Positions 33,928 through 42,059 of a stretch of 56,228 bases of DNA are shown here, in pieces. How positions within the stretch are numbered: position 1 is the stretch's first letter; every line of letters begins with the position of its first letter. This DNA is from Bacteroidota bacterium (lineage in GTDB: Bacteria; Bacteroidota; Bacteroidia; Chitinophagales; Chitinophagaceae). Both the position numbers and the translations under genes were made by a program. The notes under the pieces were generated by a model. It made no database searches and had not been told where the DNA came from. It saw only the letters and a list, made by a program, of their open reading frames with translations. The stretch lies in the NCBI GenBank assembly GCA_026391455.1, contig JAPLEH010000017.1, positions 1-56,228 of the forward strand. Reading direction: 5' to 3'.

Positions 33928-35943
33928 ATGAATACTTATTACAAGCTGATCATATTTACAGCGCTTATTTTTTGTGGAAAGGGTTTAAAGGCTCAAATAT
34001 CAGATAGTTTGTATAGCATATTACCCGCCAATTTAAAGCCGGCAGATCCTAAAGCGCTTTCGCGAAATGAAAAAATGTTGTTGTTGAAAAATGCAGGAAC
34101 ATTACCTGTTAAATTTTGGAATGAATTTGAAATATTCGCAGAGCAAATAGCAAAAGACAACAAAAAAAATATTGGTCGTGAGCAATTAGTCATTGAGTCA
34201 GGTATCATGGGAAATTTTTATAAGATATATGCCATGAATAGTAAAATGCCGGAAACCGGATATGCCCGTTATCGCATAGCGATCAATTATTTCAAAAGGG
34301 TTATAGAATTGGGTGAGTCCATGCCAGAATTTCACCGTGTTGTAAGCGATGCTTATAGTTATCTCAGTTTTATTTATATCGAAAACAACGTATATGATTC
34401 CGCCTCTTTTTTTTCCGGTAAATGCATAAACAACAGCATACAGTATAAGGACAGTCTATCACTTTTTGGTGGCTATTGCCTCCTCGCCGATCTCTATATG
34501 ATAATGGATTCGATGGATAGGGCACTTAATATTAATAGTCTTGCCATACAATTGGTGCCGCAGGATTGGGAGGGGCGTTTTCTTGACCGGCATTATTTCA
34601 AGATGCGCTGCTACAAAACGCTTTATGAACAAACAAAGAATATGTCTTATGTTGACACTGCAAAAAAAATTGCAGATGATATTTTTCAGCATGCACCCAA
34701 ACAATCCTCTATCATCTACAGGGTATATGAGCAGTTGGGTAAGTTGTATTTTGCAATGAAAATGTATAGGAAATCGATTTTGTATCTGGATTCAAGCCTG
34801 GCCGAAGGCCAGTCAAATACAAATTTGGAATATCTCGCAGTCCCGGGATTTATGCGGGAACTTTGTCTGATCAGGCTGGGAAATAAAGCTCGTATAGAAT
34901 ATTTACTGGACAGTATTCCGGCGGGTAGCTACAATACCCTGCGACTCCTATACGAGGAATTATATCAGCAGGCAGTGGATGAAAATGAATGGCAAAATGC
35001 CTACCTGTATTACCGGGAATACAATAAATACAAAGACTCATTGAAGATTTCTGATGTGAATAGGCATATTAAGGAAGCAGAACAGAAGTATGAAGCGGCG
35101 GAAAAGCAGGCGAGGATTGCTGCGCTGGAAAATAAAAGCCTGATAAGGCAAAAAGAGCAACGGAAAATTATTACTGTTGTTGTTGGGGTAGCGTTCTTTT
35201 TCCTTGTTGCCCTGGGCTTTGTTGCAGGTATGTACCGCTACCTCCACATCAAACGTAAAAGCGAAGTACAATTGCTTTCTGCAGAGTTGTACAATGTGGA
35301 AGCAGCTATTCATGATGAAAAATTACAACAACAGGAACTGGTCAATGCCCAGCGGAAGAAAATTGCTGAGGATATGCACGATGAAGTGAGCAGTGGGCTG
35401 GCGGCATTCCGTTTTTATATTATCGACCTGAAGTCCCGGGCTAATAATGAAGAGACAGCACTGATGCTGTCAACCCTGGAGTCGGAAGCACAGGTTTTAT
35501 ACCAGCATGTGAGGACATTTATGCATAATTTGAATACGGACAGTACAGCGGCAGGATATCATGTTTGTGAACTCGCCGATCAGTTGTCTGCCCGTTTCAA
35601 CAATAAAAAACTACTCGCCATACATACGCTGATCGACCGGTCAGGCGTAGAGGAGCACTTTACCGGAGACATGCACCATGAATTATACCTTGTGATAAAA
35701 GAGGCGGTAGCCAACAGTATCAAACACGCAGGCGCCAGTTTGATTCAAATCTCCATTTCATTCAACGATCAACACTGTTTCTTTGCTATCACGGATAATG
35801 GCAAAGGATTTAAGACCAGAAATGCCGATACCGAAGGTATTGGCCTGAAAAGTATGGCCAGCCGTATACATGCCATCAGCGGCGATTTTACTATGCGTAC
35901 CGGCAGTCAGGGTACTGTTGTCGAAGGCTCTTTTCCCGTTTGA
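33928..35943 (+). CDS. TPR-type sensor histidine kinase
   Basis: A 671-residue membrane kinase. Signal peptide (MNTYYKLIIFTALIFCGKGLKAQ), a periplasmic TPR-rich region (about 30-400), a transmembrane helix (about 412-436), a coiled coil and a HisKA_3/HATPase_c unit. His484 in AEDMHDEVSSGL is the phospho-acceptor; the N-box AVANSIKHAG and G-boxes DNGKGF and GIGLKSM are intact. The ATG at 33928 was chosen because it starts the signal peptide; the longer frame adds 14 residues. The NarL-type regulator at 35973-36626 converges on it and is the obvious partner. Its codon choice is more AT-rich than that of the housekeeping genes nearby. Confidence 0.92.
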   Translation: MNTYYKLIIFTALIFCGKGLKAQISDSLYSILPANLKPADPKALSRNEKMLLLKNAGTLPVKFWNEFEIFAEQIAKDNKKNIGREQLVIESGIMGNFYKIYAMNSKMPETGYARYRIAINYFKRVIELGESMPEFHRVVSDAYSYLSFIYIENNVYDSASFFSGKCINNSIQYKDSLSLFGGYCLLADLYMIMDSMDRALNINSLAIQLVPQDWEGRFLDRHYFKMRCYKTLYEQTKNMSYVDTAKKIADDIFQHAPKQSSIIYRVYEQLGKLYFAMKMYRKSILYLDSSLAEGQSNTNLEYLAVPGFMRELCLIRLGNKARIEYLLDSIPAGSYNTLRLLYEELYQQAVDENEWQNAYLYYREYNKYKDSLKISDVNRHIKEAEQKYEAAEKQARIAALENKSLIRQKEQRKIITVVVGVAFFFLVALGFVAGMYRYLHIKRKSEVQLLSAELYNVEAAIHDEKLQQQELVNAQRKKIAEDMHDEVSSGLAAFRFYIIDLKSRANNEETALMLSTLESEAQVLYQHVRTFMHNLNTDSTAAGYHVCELADQLSARFNNKKLLAIHTLIDRSGVEEHFTGDMHHELYLVIKEAVANSIKHAGASLIQISISFNDQHCFFAITDNGKGFKTRNADTEGIGLKSMASRIHAISGDFTMRTGSQGTVVEGSFPV

Positions 35944-35972
35944 AAATGCGGAACTACGTTCAGGATATACCA

Positions 35973-36626
35973 CTATTTAGGTAACTCGCCGGATGGATTG
36001 TATAAACCATTCCGTATGGCGAAAACAATCAGGTCGACGGTGCGGTTGAGATTGAATTTTTTCATGATGGTTTTATAATAGGTCTGTACGGTATTAGCAC
36101 TTAGCCCCATATCATAAGCGGTCTCTTTGATGGTTTTTCCGGAGCAAACCATAACCAGTACTTCTTTTTCACGGGGCGATAAATTGTAAACGGTGCGATC
36201 CTCTGTGATGGAATTGCGCATTACGGCGTTTCGAAGGCTTTCACCAATATATACTTCTCCCTGATGCACGGTAAGTATCGCATCGGCTAGTTCTTCCGGC
36301 GAACTGTCCTTACACAGGTAGCCAAATGCTCCGTTTCGCAATGCATGGCGTACGGTTGGCACTTCCGTAACAGAGGTAAGAAGGATGATCCGGGCTTTAC
36401 TCTTGTGTTTACTAAATGCATCCAGCAGATCTATACCAGACATTTCCGGCATCATGAGATCGGAAATGATGATGTCCACTTCCGTTTCTCCCTTCAGAAA
36501 TTCTTTTGGGTTTGAGTAAATGGTGATCGAGTTAATGAATTCGTATTTGCTCAACAGATTGGACAGAGAAGTAGTCAGTAACCGGTGATCATCGATCAGT
36601 GCAAGGTTTAATTTTTGATCTGTCAT
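35973..36626 (-). CDS. NarL/LuxR-family response regulator
   Basis: A 217-residue two-domain regulator. Receiver: acidic pair Asp12/Asp13, phospho-acceptor Asp56 (IIISDLMMPEMSG), the switch Thr in ILLTS and Lys in YLCKDSS. C-terminal NarL-type helix-turn-helix: LSPREKEVLVMVCSGKTIKETAYDMGLSANTVQTYYKTIMKKFNL. It faces the TPR kinase tail to tail (29 bp between stops), an unusual arrangement for a cognate pair, so each gene has its own promoter. Two inverted repeats lie upstream of its promoter and may be its own binding sites. Confidence 0.95.
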   Translation of the reverse strand: MTDQKLNLALIDDHRLLTTSLSNLLSKYEFINSITIYSNPKEFLKGETEVDIIISDLMMPEMSGIDLLDAFSKHKSKARIILLTSVTEVPTVRHALRNGAFGYLCKDSSPEELADAILTVHQGEVYIGESLRNAVMRNSITEDRTVYNLSPREKEVLVMVCSGKTIKETAYDMGLSANTVQTYYKTIMKKFNLNRTVDLIVFAIRNGLYNPSGELPK

Positions 36627-36642
36627 ATAGTATAGTTTCCGT

Positions 36643-36650
36643 CAAAACTA
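36643..36650 (-). promoter_or_regulatory. -7 element TAGTTTTG of the response regulator
   Basis: Read on the minus strand, TAGTTTTG matches TAnnTTTG and leaves about 10 nt of leader before the ATG at 36626. No -33 TTTG is visible; instead the inverted repeat at 36673-36690 occupies the activator position. Confidence 0.6.
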
Positions 36651-36672
36651 TTATATCCTTCCTTGTTTTTAC

Positions 36673-36690
36673 TACCCCAATTTTGGGGTA
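36673..36690. promoter_or_regulatory. Perfect inverted repeat TACCCCAA-TT-TTGGGGTA (putative operator)
   Basis: Two 8-bp arms around TT, centred about 46 bp upstream of the predicted transcription start of the response regulator gene. The TACCCC half-site resembles the TACYYMT heptamers bound as inverted pairs by NarL-type helix-turn-helix proteins. Confidence 0.55.
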
Positions 36691-36705
36691 TCTGTCCCCC
36701 TCAAT

Positions 36706-36731
36706 TTACGTGTAGGTATTTTTTCACGTAA
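36706..36731. promoter_or_regulatory. Second inverted repeat TTACGTG-N12-CACGTAA
   Basis: Seven-bp arms separated by 12 bp, 15 bp upstream of the TACCCC repeat. The ACGTAAGT string is shared with the inverted repeat at 33276-33293 on the kinase side of the locus. Confidence 0.4.
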
Positions 36732-36865
36732 GTGTTCGATCCCTGCTCACCCAATTTTATGGAAGAAATATTGACCTCATTTAGGGGTTTGGAAACACTT
36801 TCCGGGTTACTATTTTTACATCGTCAACCTGATACAATAACAATGTTGATTAGCGCTGACAAGTT

Positions 36866-37470
36866 CCTTGACATACTGAAATCCCGGCAGACTGAGCGAT
36901 GGTGTTTTCCGTTTTAATACCAGTTGTCCGTTTTACCGTATCCGTTTGAAAACTAAATCATCCTTTGAAAAACCAATAGAGAACAACGATAAAACACAGC
37001 ATGTATCCGAAATTAACCTGACACTTTCCACAATCCAATACCTATGAATGCTATATCCAAATCCTGAAAACCCGTTTCCGATAATACGGAAACAATTATC
37101 CCTGACCACCAAACTGGAGCTGCTATCTTCATGCTGCCGGATTTCTGTATAAGGAAAGGAATAGTAGCTCCTTGACATACTGATACCCGGACATTTGAGT
37201 CATTGTAATACTCAAAAAACCATCTGATCTTATTTACCCATTAATTTGAGAATCGCTTATCCTTTGAAAACCTGAAATCCATATCCTGAATAACCGAAGC
37301 CAAAATCCGAATTATCCTGACACTTCCATTATCCAATACCTTTGAATTATTCATCCATATCCTATTACCAACCGCCAGGATTACCGGATCAGACGGCTTA
37401 CTGATCACCAATAGATGTATACAATATTCAAAATGCCCGATTGATGTATGTCTTCCCGGAGTTAATTTTT
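36866..37470. repeat. Decayed ~300-bp tandem duplication in non-coding DNA
   Basis: The 36651-37617 gap has no supportable gene. Two diverged units at a constant offset of 298-304 bp are visible: CCTTGACATACTGA at 36866 and 37170; TCCTTTGAAAA at 36961 and 37260; CCTGACACTT at 37018 and 37316; CCAATACCT at 37035 and 37333. A further TATCCTG-TTGAAAAACC fragment at 37494-37510 suggests a third partial unit. ATCCTG recurs about five times in the region. Confidence 0.65.
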
Positions 37471-37524
37471 TCTTGTGTGTGTTCAAGTCCAATTATCCTG
37501 TTGAAAAACCAATCCAAATCCTGT

Positions 37525-37557
37525 AAAAACTGCCATCCGGAATCAACCGGATGGCAG
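37525..37557 (-). terminator. Intrinsic terminator of the four-gene minus-strand module
   Basis: Perfect 11-bp stem CTGCCATCCGG/CCGGATGGCAG with a 6-nt loop; on the minus strand it is followed by five T. It lies 60 bp after the last gene of the module (stop at 37618). Confidence 0.8.
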
Positions 37558-37617
37558 CTACAGCGATTGTTTACTTCATCTTTCTGCGGCAGTGGTTCCA
37601 ACTGCCTTTATTTTTTT

Positions 37618-37839
37618 TTACAGGGGTACCTCCAGTGCCGGCAACTCTTTCATATAGGGAGCGTCCCGTTTATCCACCCATATGGTGTCACCGTTATTCC
37701 GGAATATGTACATCCTCCCGGTGATATTACCATTCAGGGAAAGGGGTGTTTCTGTAAGCAGCCGCACTGGAATCATTCCTTTTTGCTGTTCGGTAGCGGT
37801 GCTGCTGTATTGCATACGTTGCTGATTGCAATTGCACAT
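37618..37839 (-). CDS. Small 73-residue Cys-containing protein of the DUF1360 module
   Basis: No signal peptide. It begins MCNCNQQRM, a Cys-x-Cys start, and its second half reads LNGNITGRMYIFRNNGDTIWVDKRDAPYMKEL, a small beta domain that looks like short proteins (MCNC..., YxF...VDxRDxP) found in phage-like and accessory regions of other bacteria. That recall is not proof. It starts two bases after the DUF1360 stop and ends at a terminator, so it is the last gene of the operon. The Cys pair could bind metal. Confidence 0.65.
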   Translation of the reverse strand: MCNCNQQRMQYSSTATEQQKGMIPVRLLTETPLSLNGNITGRMYIFRNNGDTIWVDKRDAPYMKELPALEVPL

Positions 37840-37841
37840 GG

Positions 37842-38135
37842 TTACACAAAGTTTTTATTAGTTAATTTTTCCAGTAAAATGGCAGCCCCTGAGTAATACA
37901 GGCAAAGTATTATCACCTGGTCCCATTGGCGGGTGACATATAGCGCTGCGGCGATACCTATCCAGATGCTGAGGCAATAGAAACAGTCCATCAGTTTGCC
38001 AAAGAAACCATTGCCCGCTCTTTTTCGCAGTTTGATGATGATATCGAAGGGACCATCTTCGGCACTGATCAGGTGAGTAAGCCGCCATACAATGATCACA
38101 GGGATACCATATGTTACGAGATCGGTCATGCGCAT
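37842..38135 (-). CDS. DUF1360 family membrane protein
   Basis: A 97-residue membrane protein. VTYGIPVIIVWRLTHLISAEDGPFDIIIKLRKRAG and DCFYCLSIWIGIAAALYV are the conserved parts of DUF1360 (a first helix, the Asp-Gly-Pro-Phe-Asp loop and the CxxC-type FYCLS helix). About three helices are predicted. Members are found near sporulation genes and prophages, with no known function. It lies between the 699-residue protein and the 73-residue protein in the same direction. Confidence 0.82.
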   Translation of the reverse strand: MRMTDLVTYGIPVIIVWRLTHLISAEDGPFDIIIKLRKRAGNGFFGKLMDCFYCLSIWIGIAAALYVTRQWDQVIILCLYYSGAAILLEKLTNKNFV

Positions 38136-38248
38136 TTTTTATAAAAGGTGAGACCGCTGCACAATCAACAAGCTTACGATTATTGAACGTTTTATTCAAT
38201 GCCGGGCCTTTTGTGTCTGTACAGCAATCTCACCGTTTGGTTTATCTG

Positions 38249-40348
38249 TTAGGGTTTAAGACAGATATTGTAATGAGCGGATACATGATGCCCTACGCTC
38301 TGGCTGTTGATAATGGTTTTATCGTGAGCCGAGAGGTACACAGCTCCGCACGGGCTTCCTGCCGCCGTAGTAGCAATACTGAACGGTGTACCGGGTAATG
38401 CTGCTGTATTGGCATTTCCGCTTTGTGAACCTCCCCAGTTGCTGCTAAAGCTCCATTGTGAAATATAAAGGTCATTCACATAGAAATGGCCGGTTATGGT
38501 ATCGCCCTTTTTATACTTGGTGCAATCACCTCCGTCGTCAACCGAAACTTTGATGACCGGCTCTACATTATCCATTTGTATTACTTTGGCGAATACACCG
38601 GGTATGCCCAATACGTCCATTTCCACCAGTAAGCGGTCATTGGTGCCGGGTGTAAACCGTGCCAGCACATTCAGCACATTTTTGTTCGGAGGAAGGAAAT
38701 CATAGTAATTCGATGCATCGGGTGTCTGTGTAAACAAAGGTGAATTGGGCGGTGTATTTGACCAGCCTTCAGTTTCCAGTGCATTTGACAGGTAATAGGA
38801 AGCGAGCGTAGTCAGGTTCGTAACTTTAAACCTGTATTTGTGGCCCACAAATGAAGGTCCGTTGATTACAATCTTACCATCGAACGGTGCTCCGGTAGGA
38901 ACAGGCAGTGCATTGTATGCAAATATGGAGCCGGGCTTGGTAAGGCCGGTCACATCATTTACATGGTCTACATCAACCCCACCGATTATGGTATACAATG
39001 CTTTGGGATTGTTGGGATCCAATACACGTCCGGGTTTGATCTGTACATGCGCATCCACCCTGTTTCCGTAGAATTCCAATTTATCAGGATCCGTTGTAGA
39101 AGGGGGTACATTCCAGGAAAGTACACCTCTTACCTGCACCAGGTTGGGTGTGCTGCACAACTGACGGTGGAAGGTAGCATCCAGCGGCAGGGTTACACTG
39201 TAGCACAGATGATCTGTTGTCATTTCGATATCATGCACGTTCAGTTGAACCGTGTTGATATACTCCCAACCACAGGGCGTATTCCAATTAACCCAAAAAG
39301 CAATATACTCCCTGCTTCCGATGCCGCAGAGGTTGGTGGAGAAACCTGATTTTTTCTTAATGCGGAGAGTGGCCACCAGTGTTTCTGTGTTATAGTCCAA
39401 TCCCACACATTCGAGTTCTTCATAGTCCACATTAGCTTTTGTCTTATCAACGGGTAAGGGGATTGCCAGTTCATCAATGATTTTAGTGAAATCAATTTTT
39501 GCTTCGGTAAACTGCAATTTGTCGGACATGGTAATATCTGAAACCGGGTACTTGATCATATTGTACACGGTCTTGTAAGCAAAGCGGGACGCAGGTACTT
39601 TTAACTCAGCAGCTTGTTTTACCACATCATTGAATTTGGGAGGCAGCGGTTGCGGATTCAATGCTGCAAGATCAAGCCCGCTGATGGCGGCAGCCTGCTT
39701 CAGGTTGAGTGAAGGAGAACTGACGGCCAGGTCAAGGAAGGAGGAGAAGTCAATACTAAAATCACCGGGGTTGAAAATGCGCTGTGGTTTTAATTGTACT
39801 TCACATTCCATCACATTGCCCCATACCGGTTTCCAGTTGGGTGAGTTGGCTGGCGGGTCATTATTCCAGGATAGTATGGCCCGGAGTGTGGGTAAGGAAG
39901 GTTTGGAGCAACTGGAGAATTTTCTTGTTTTTTTCGCCAAAGAAGCTGAATAGATAATCGGGAATTGTGATTGTCCGGTGCAGTCATTGCCTGCAGGAAT
40001 ATCATGTACGTTGATGGCCACGCTGCCCTGGTCTATAAAACCGGCACCATCATGAAAATCGAGATAGAAACGGACATGTTCGAATGAACCGGTGCTGCAC
40101 AGCTTTCCGGAATAGCCCACACTGCGTTTGATAGCGAATGTTGCTTCCATCAGTTGTGTGTCGGGGTTGTACCCCACGCAGGTGAGTTGCTCATAACTGG
40201 TATCCGTTATGAGTTTGAAATTGGGTTCTAACTGGCTTCCCGGAATATTACCAAAGTAATTCGGGTTTTTGGCCAGCATAAAATGGAAGTGGGTCCTTTC
40301 GGGTTGCACTTCGATCTTTACGGGGGGAACTGAAACAGCTTTTGCCAT
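38249..40348 (-). CDS. 699-residue protein with an internal duplication, unknown
   Basis: Not recognised. No signal peptide or transmembrane segment. Two homologous halves are clear: copy one at about 55-192 (TCVGYNPDTQLMEATFAIKR, GYSGKLCSTGSFEHVRFYLDF, VAINVHDIP, LPTLRAILSWN, VWGNVMECEVQLKPQRI) and copy two at about 310-445 (ECVGLDYNTETLVATLRIKK, GFSTNLCGIGSREYIAFWVNW, VQLNVHDIE, LVQVRGVLSWN, FYGNRVDAHVQIKPGR). A C-terminal region (about 480-699) holds two further beta domains (FVGHKYRFKVTNLTTL; PVIKVSVDDGGDCTKYKKGDTITGHFYV). It resembles an extracellular structural protein but has no Sec signal. Second gene of the module. Confidence 0.75.
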   Translation of the reverse strand: MAKAVSVPPVKIEVQPERTHFHFMLAKNPNYFGNIPGSQLEPNFKLITDTSYEQLTCVGYNPDTQLMEATFAIKRSVGYSGKLCSTGSFEHVRFYLDFHDGAGFIDQGSVAINVHDIPAGNDCTGQSQFPIIYSASLAKKTRKFSSCSKPSLPTLRAILSWNNDPPANSPNWKPVWGNVMECEVQLKPQRIFNPGDFSIDFSSFLDLAVSSPSLNLKQAAAISGLDLAALNPQPLPPKFNDVVKQAAELKVPASRFAYKTVYNMIKYPVSDITMSDKLQFTEAKIDFTKIIDELAIPLPVDKTKANVDYEELECVGLDYNTETLVATLRIKKKSGFSTNLCGIGSREYIAFWVNWNTPCGWEYINTVQLNVHDIEMTTDHLCYSVTLPLDATFHRQLCSTPNLVQVRGVLSWNVPPSTTDPDKLEFYGNRVDAHVQIKPGRVLDPNNPKALYTIIGGVDVDHVNDVTGLTKPGSIFAYNALPVPTGAPFDGKIVINGPSFVGHKYRFKVTNLTTLASYYLSNALETEGWSNTPPNSPLFTQTPDASNYYDFLPPNKNVLNVLARFTPGTNDRLLVEMDVLGIPGVFAKVIQMDNVEPVIKVSVDDGGDCTKYKKGDTITGHFYVNDLYISQWSFSSNWGGSQSGNANTAALPGTPFSIATTAAGSPCGAVYLSAHDKTIINSQSVGHHVSAHYNICLKP

Positions 40349-40528
40349 AATGATAAGGTTTATAAATTGCCTACTCTTGGATCGGATTTTCGGCTAGCTC
40401 CGTATGAATGAAAATATTCCGGCAGGCGGGGACAGAACCCGTCATATACCGGGCAGGGCTTTGTGCAGGTTGGGAAACAGCATCCCGTCTTTCCAACTTG
40501 CAAAAACCCAATGTTGTGTGCTGTTTGT

Positions 40529-41314
40529 TTAAAGCTTTTCAATAACGGCGATATTATTGTTGCCTTCGGAATCGCCATGTTGCTGACATCTTGTGGGGTC
40601 AGTCTTGCTGTCAACTTTTGCCCAGCCGTCTGGAATTGGCTGTCCATTGCAAATTTCTTTTCTTGTCCCTTGTGCCGTTTGAGACAAACTGTTCATACTG
40701 GCAATGGTAGTTTCAAGCTCTTTAATCTTATTCCTTAAATTATTCAAATCAGACGCCATTGCTTTTATTAAGGCAAGTACATCTGAATTTTCCATAATTA
40801 GTTTTCCAGTAATATTTACATTTCCTTCGAAAAGTCCGGCAAGGTTTTTTCCCTTTCCAAAAATCCCTGCTCCACCTGTTGTACTTTCTGAAATGCCTGC
40901 AACACCATGCCAGGTGCCACCCTCTCCTAAAACTCCAGCACCTTTTCCTTTTCCATAAATACCGACTCCACCTGTTGTGCTTTCTGAAATGCCTGCAACA
41001 CCATGCCAAGTGCCACCTTCGCCTAACATACCAGCACCATTCCCTTTACCATAAACACCAACACCACCTGTTGTACTGTCTGAAAATCCCGCAACCCCAT
41101 GCCAGGTTTCGCTTTGTCCCCAAACACCTGTGCCTCGGCTTTTGCCAAATACACCTGGTCCAGCCGTGGGAGTCGTATTGTCATTAATTCCGACAACAGC
41201 TCCGTGAGAATCACCAGCATGTGAAATCCCACGCACGGCTTCAAATAAATCTGATTCTCCCATGATTGCAGCATTTTCCGCTGTTTCTGATTTTCCTTTG
41301 ATTAAATTTTCCAT
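40529..41314 (-). CDS. Fibre-like repeat protein, first gene of the module
   Basis: A 261-residue protein without a signal peptide. Residues about 50-150 are tandem 32-residue units (GVGVYGKGNGAGMLGEGGTWHGVAGISESTTG type), three near-identical copies plus degenerate ones at the N-side, like the G-V-Y-G repeats of tail fibres and other beta-helical proteins. A short helix rich in charged residues (about 175-200, LIKAMASDLNNLRNKIKELE) is a likely trimerising coiled coil, followed by a Cys-containing tail (EICNGQPIPDGWAKVD, PTRCQQHGD). AT-richer than the genes around the module. Partner genes follow on the same strand. Confidence 0.75.
   Translation of the reverse strand: MENLIKGKSETAENAAIMGESDLFEAVRGISHAGDSHGAVVGINDNTTPTAGPGVFGKSRGTGVWGQSETWHGVAGFSDSTTGGVGVYGKGNGAGMLGEGGTWHGVAGISESTTGGVGIYGKGKGAGVLGEGGTWHGVAGISESTTGGAGIFGKGKNLAGLFEGNVNITGKLIMENSDVLALIKAMASDLNNLRNKIKELETTIASMNSLSQTAQGTRKEICNGQPIPDGWAKVDSKTDPTRCQQHGDSEGNNNIAVIEKL
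40873..41160 (-). repeat. Exact 96-bp tandem repeats coding for the fibre units
   Basis: The string CACCTGTTGT recurs at 40873, 40969 and 41065, exactly 96 bp apart, within near-identical units. The high DNA identity shows recent expansion rather than an old duplication. Confidence 0.85.
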
Positions 41315-41663
41315 TTTCTTGTTTTATAATGTAATAATAGTATCGCAAGTATAATGGCAGGTACCTGCCGGTAGAGGTATATCCGGACTGCCTTTTTTTT
41401 GTTACCCCTGTGCCGGGTAATTTTTTTCGTTGATTTAAGATTGCCAGCAGAAATACGAGGTTAATACTTGCAAGTATCTTGATTGCCATTGATGAAAGCT
41501 CAATACATACTCATGTAATGGGTGTACGGAAGGGGGACTATAGAAAATTCAGGTTCAATCTATTGTAAGCCTGTATTACAGAAAGGGATATCGGGTGTAC
41601 TAATTGTATAAATCGCGGATTAGCATAAACAGGGTAATTTCGCAACCTGTAATACTAAGCTGT
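41315..41663. other. Gene-free spacer between the module and the zinc-ribbon gene
   Basis: AT-rich spacer between two divergent genes. No coding region, RNA gene, terminator or well-formed promoter is evident; a T8 run lies near 41393. Confidence 0.5.
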
Positions 41664-41993
41664 ATGGCATTTATAATTTATGGTATCAAAAAGGCCCCGG
41701 TGGGGATTACGGAAGAGATGGAGCGTTGTCCCCATTGTGAGACGGACAATTTTTCTGATATCTATGTAACGAGTAATTATTATCATATTTATTTCATTCC
41801 GATTTTCCCTTTCGAAAAAGAAGTAACGGTCGTGTGTCAGCGATGCGGCTTACGCAGAGTAAATATGCCGTTTGACAGGAATCTGCTCCGGAGTTATGAT
41901 GCGCTCAATAATCGATTCAGACATTCCTGGTATCTCTACGCATTCCCCTTGTTTGTAGCGTTTTTGATTTTGATAGGGATAATTTTCGGATAA
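41664..41993 (+). CDS. Membrane-anchored zinc-ribbon protein
   Basis: A 109-residue protein from the ATG at 41664 (the longer frame adds 20 residues without meaning). A zinc ribbon with two CxxC pairs, CPHCETDNF and CQRCGLRRV, encloses YHIYFIPIFPFEKEVTVV, the signature of the zinc-ribbon_15 type; a single C-terminal transmembrane helix (LYAFPLFVAFLILIGIIF) follows. Such proteins probably act as membrane adaptors. It is convergent with ahcY. Confidence 0.82.
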   Translation: MAFIIYGIKKAPVGITEEMERCPHCETDNFSDIYVTSNYYHIYFIPIFPFEKEVTVVCQRCGLRRVNMPFDRNLLRSYDALNNRFRHSWYLYAFPLFVAFLILIGIIFG

Positions 41994-42008
41994 GCGTATG
42001 CGGGGCAT

Positions 42009-42040
42009 AAAAAAAGCCGCTCTCCAAAGAAAGCGGCTTT
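42009..42040 (-). terminator. Intrinsic terminator of ahcY
   Basis: Stem AAAGCCGCT/AGCGGCTTT (9 bp, 10-nt loop); on the minus strand it is followed by seven T (42009-42015). It lies 20 bp past the ahcY stop. Confidence 0.85.
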
Positions 42041-42059
42041 GTATTTCGTTTGAAAGAAA

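Noticed and set aside
36730-36750. GTTCGATCC resembling a tRNA T-loop
   Set aside because: The five bases on each side cannot pair, and there is no acceptor stem, anticodon arm or CCA.
37525-37557. Palindrome after the module as a REP element
   Set aside because: The perfect stem followed by T5 in the correct direction after the last gene is better explained as a terminator; it lacks the GCATGC centre of the REP-like family.
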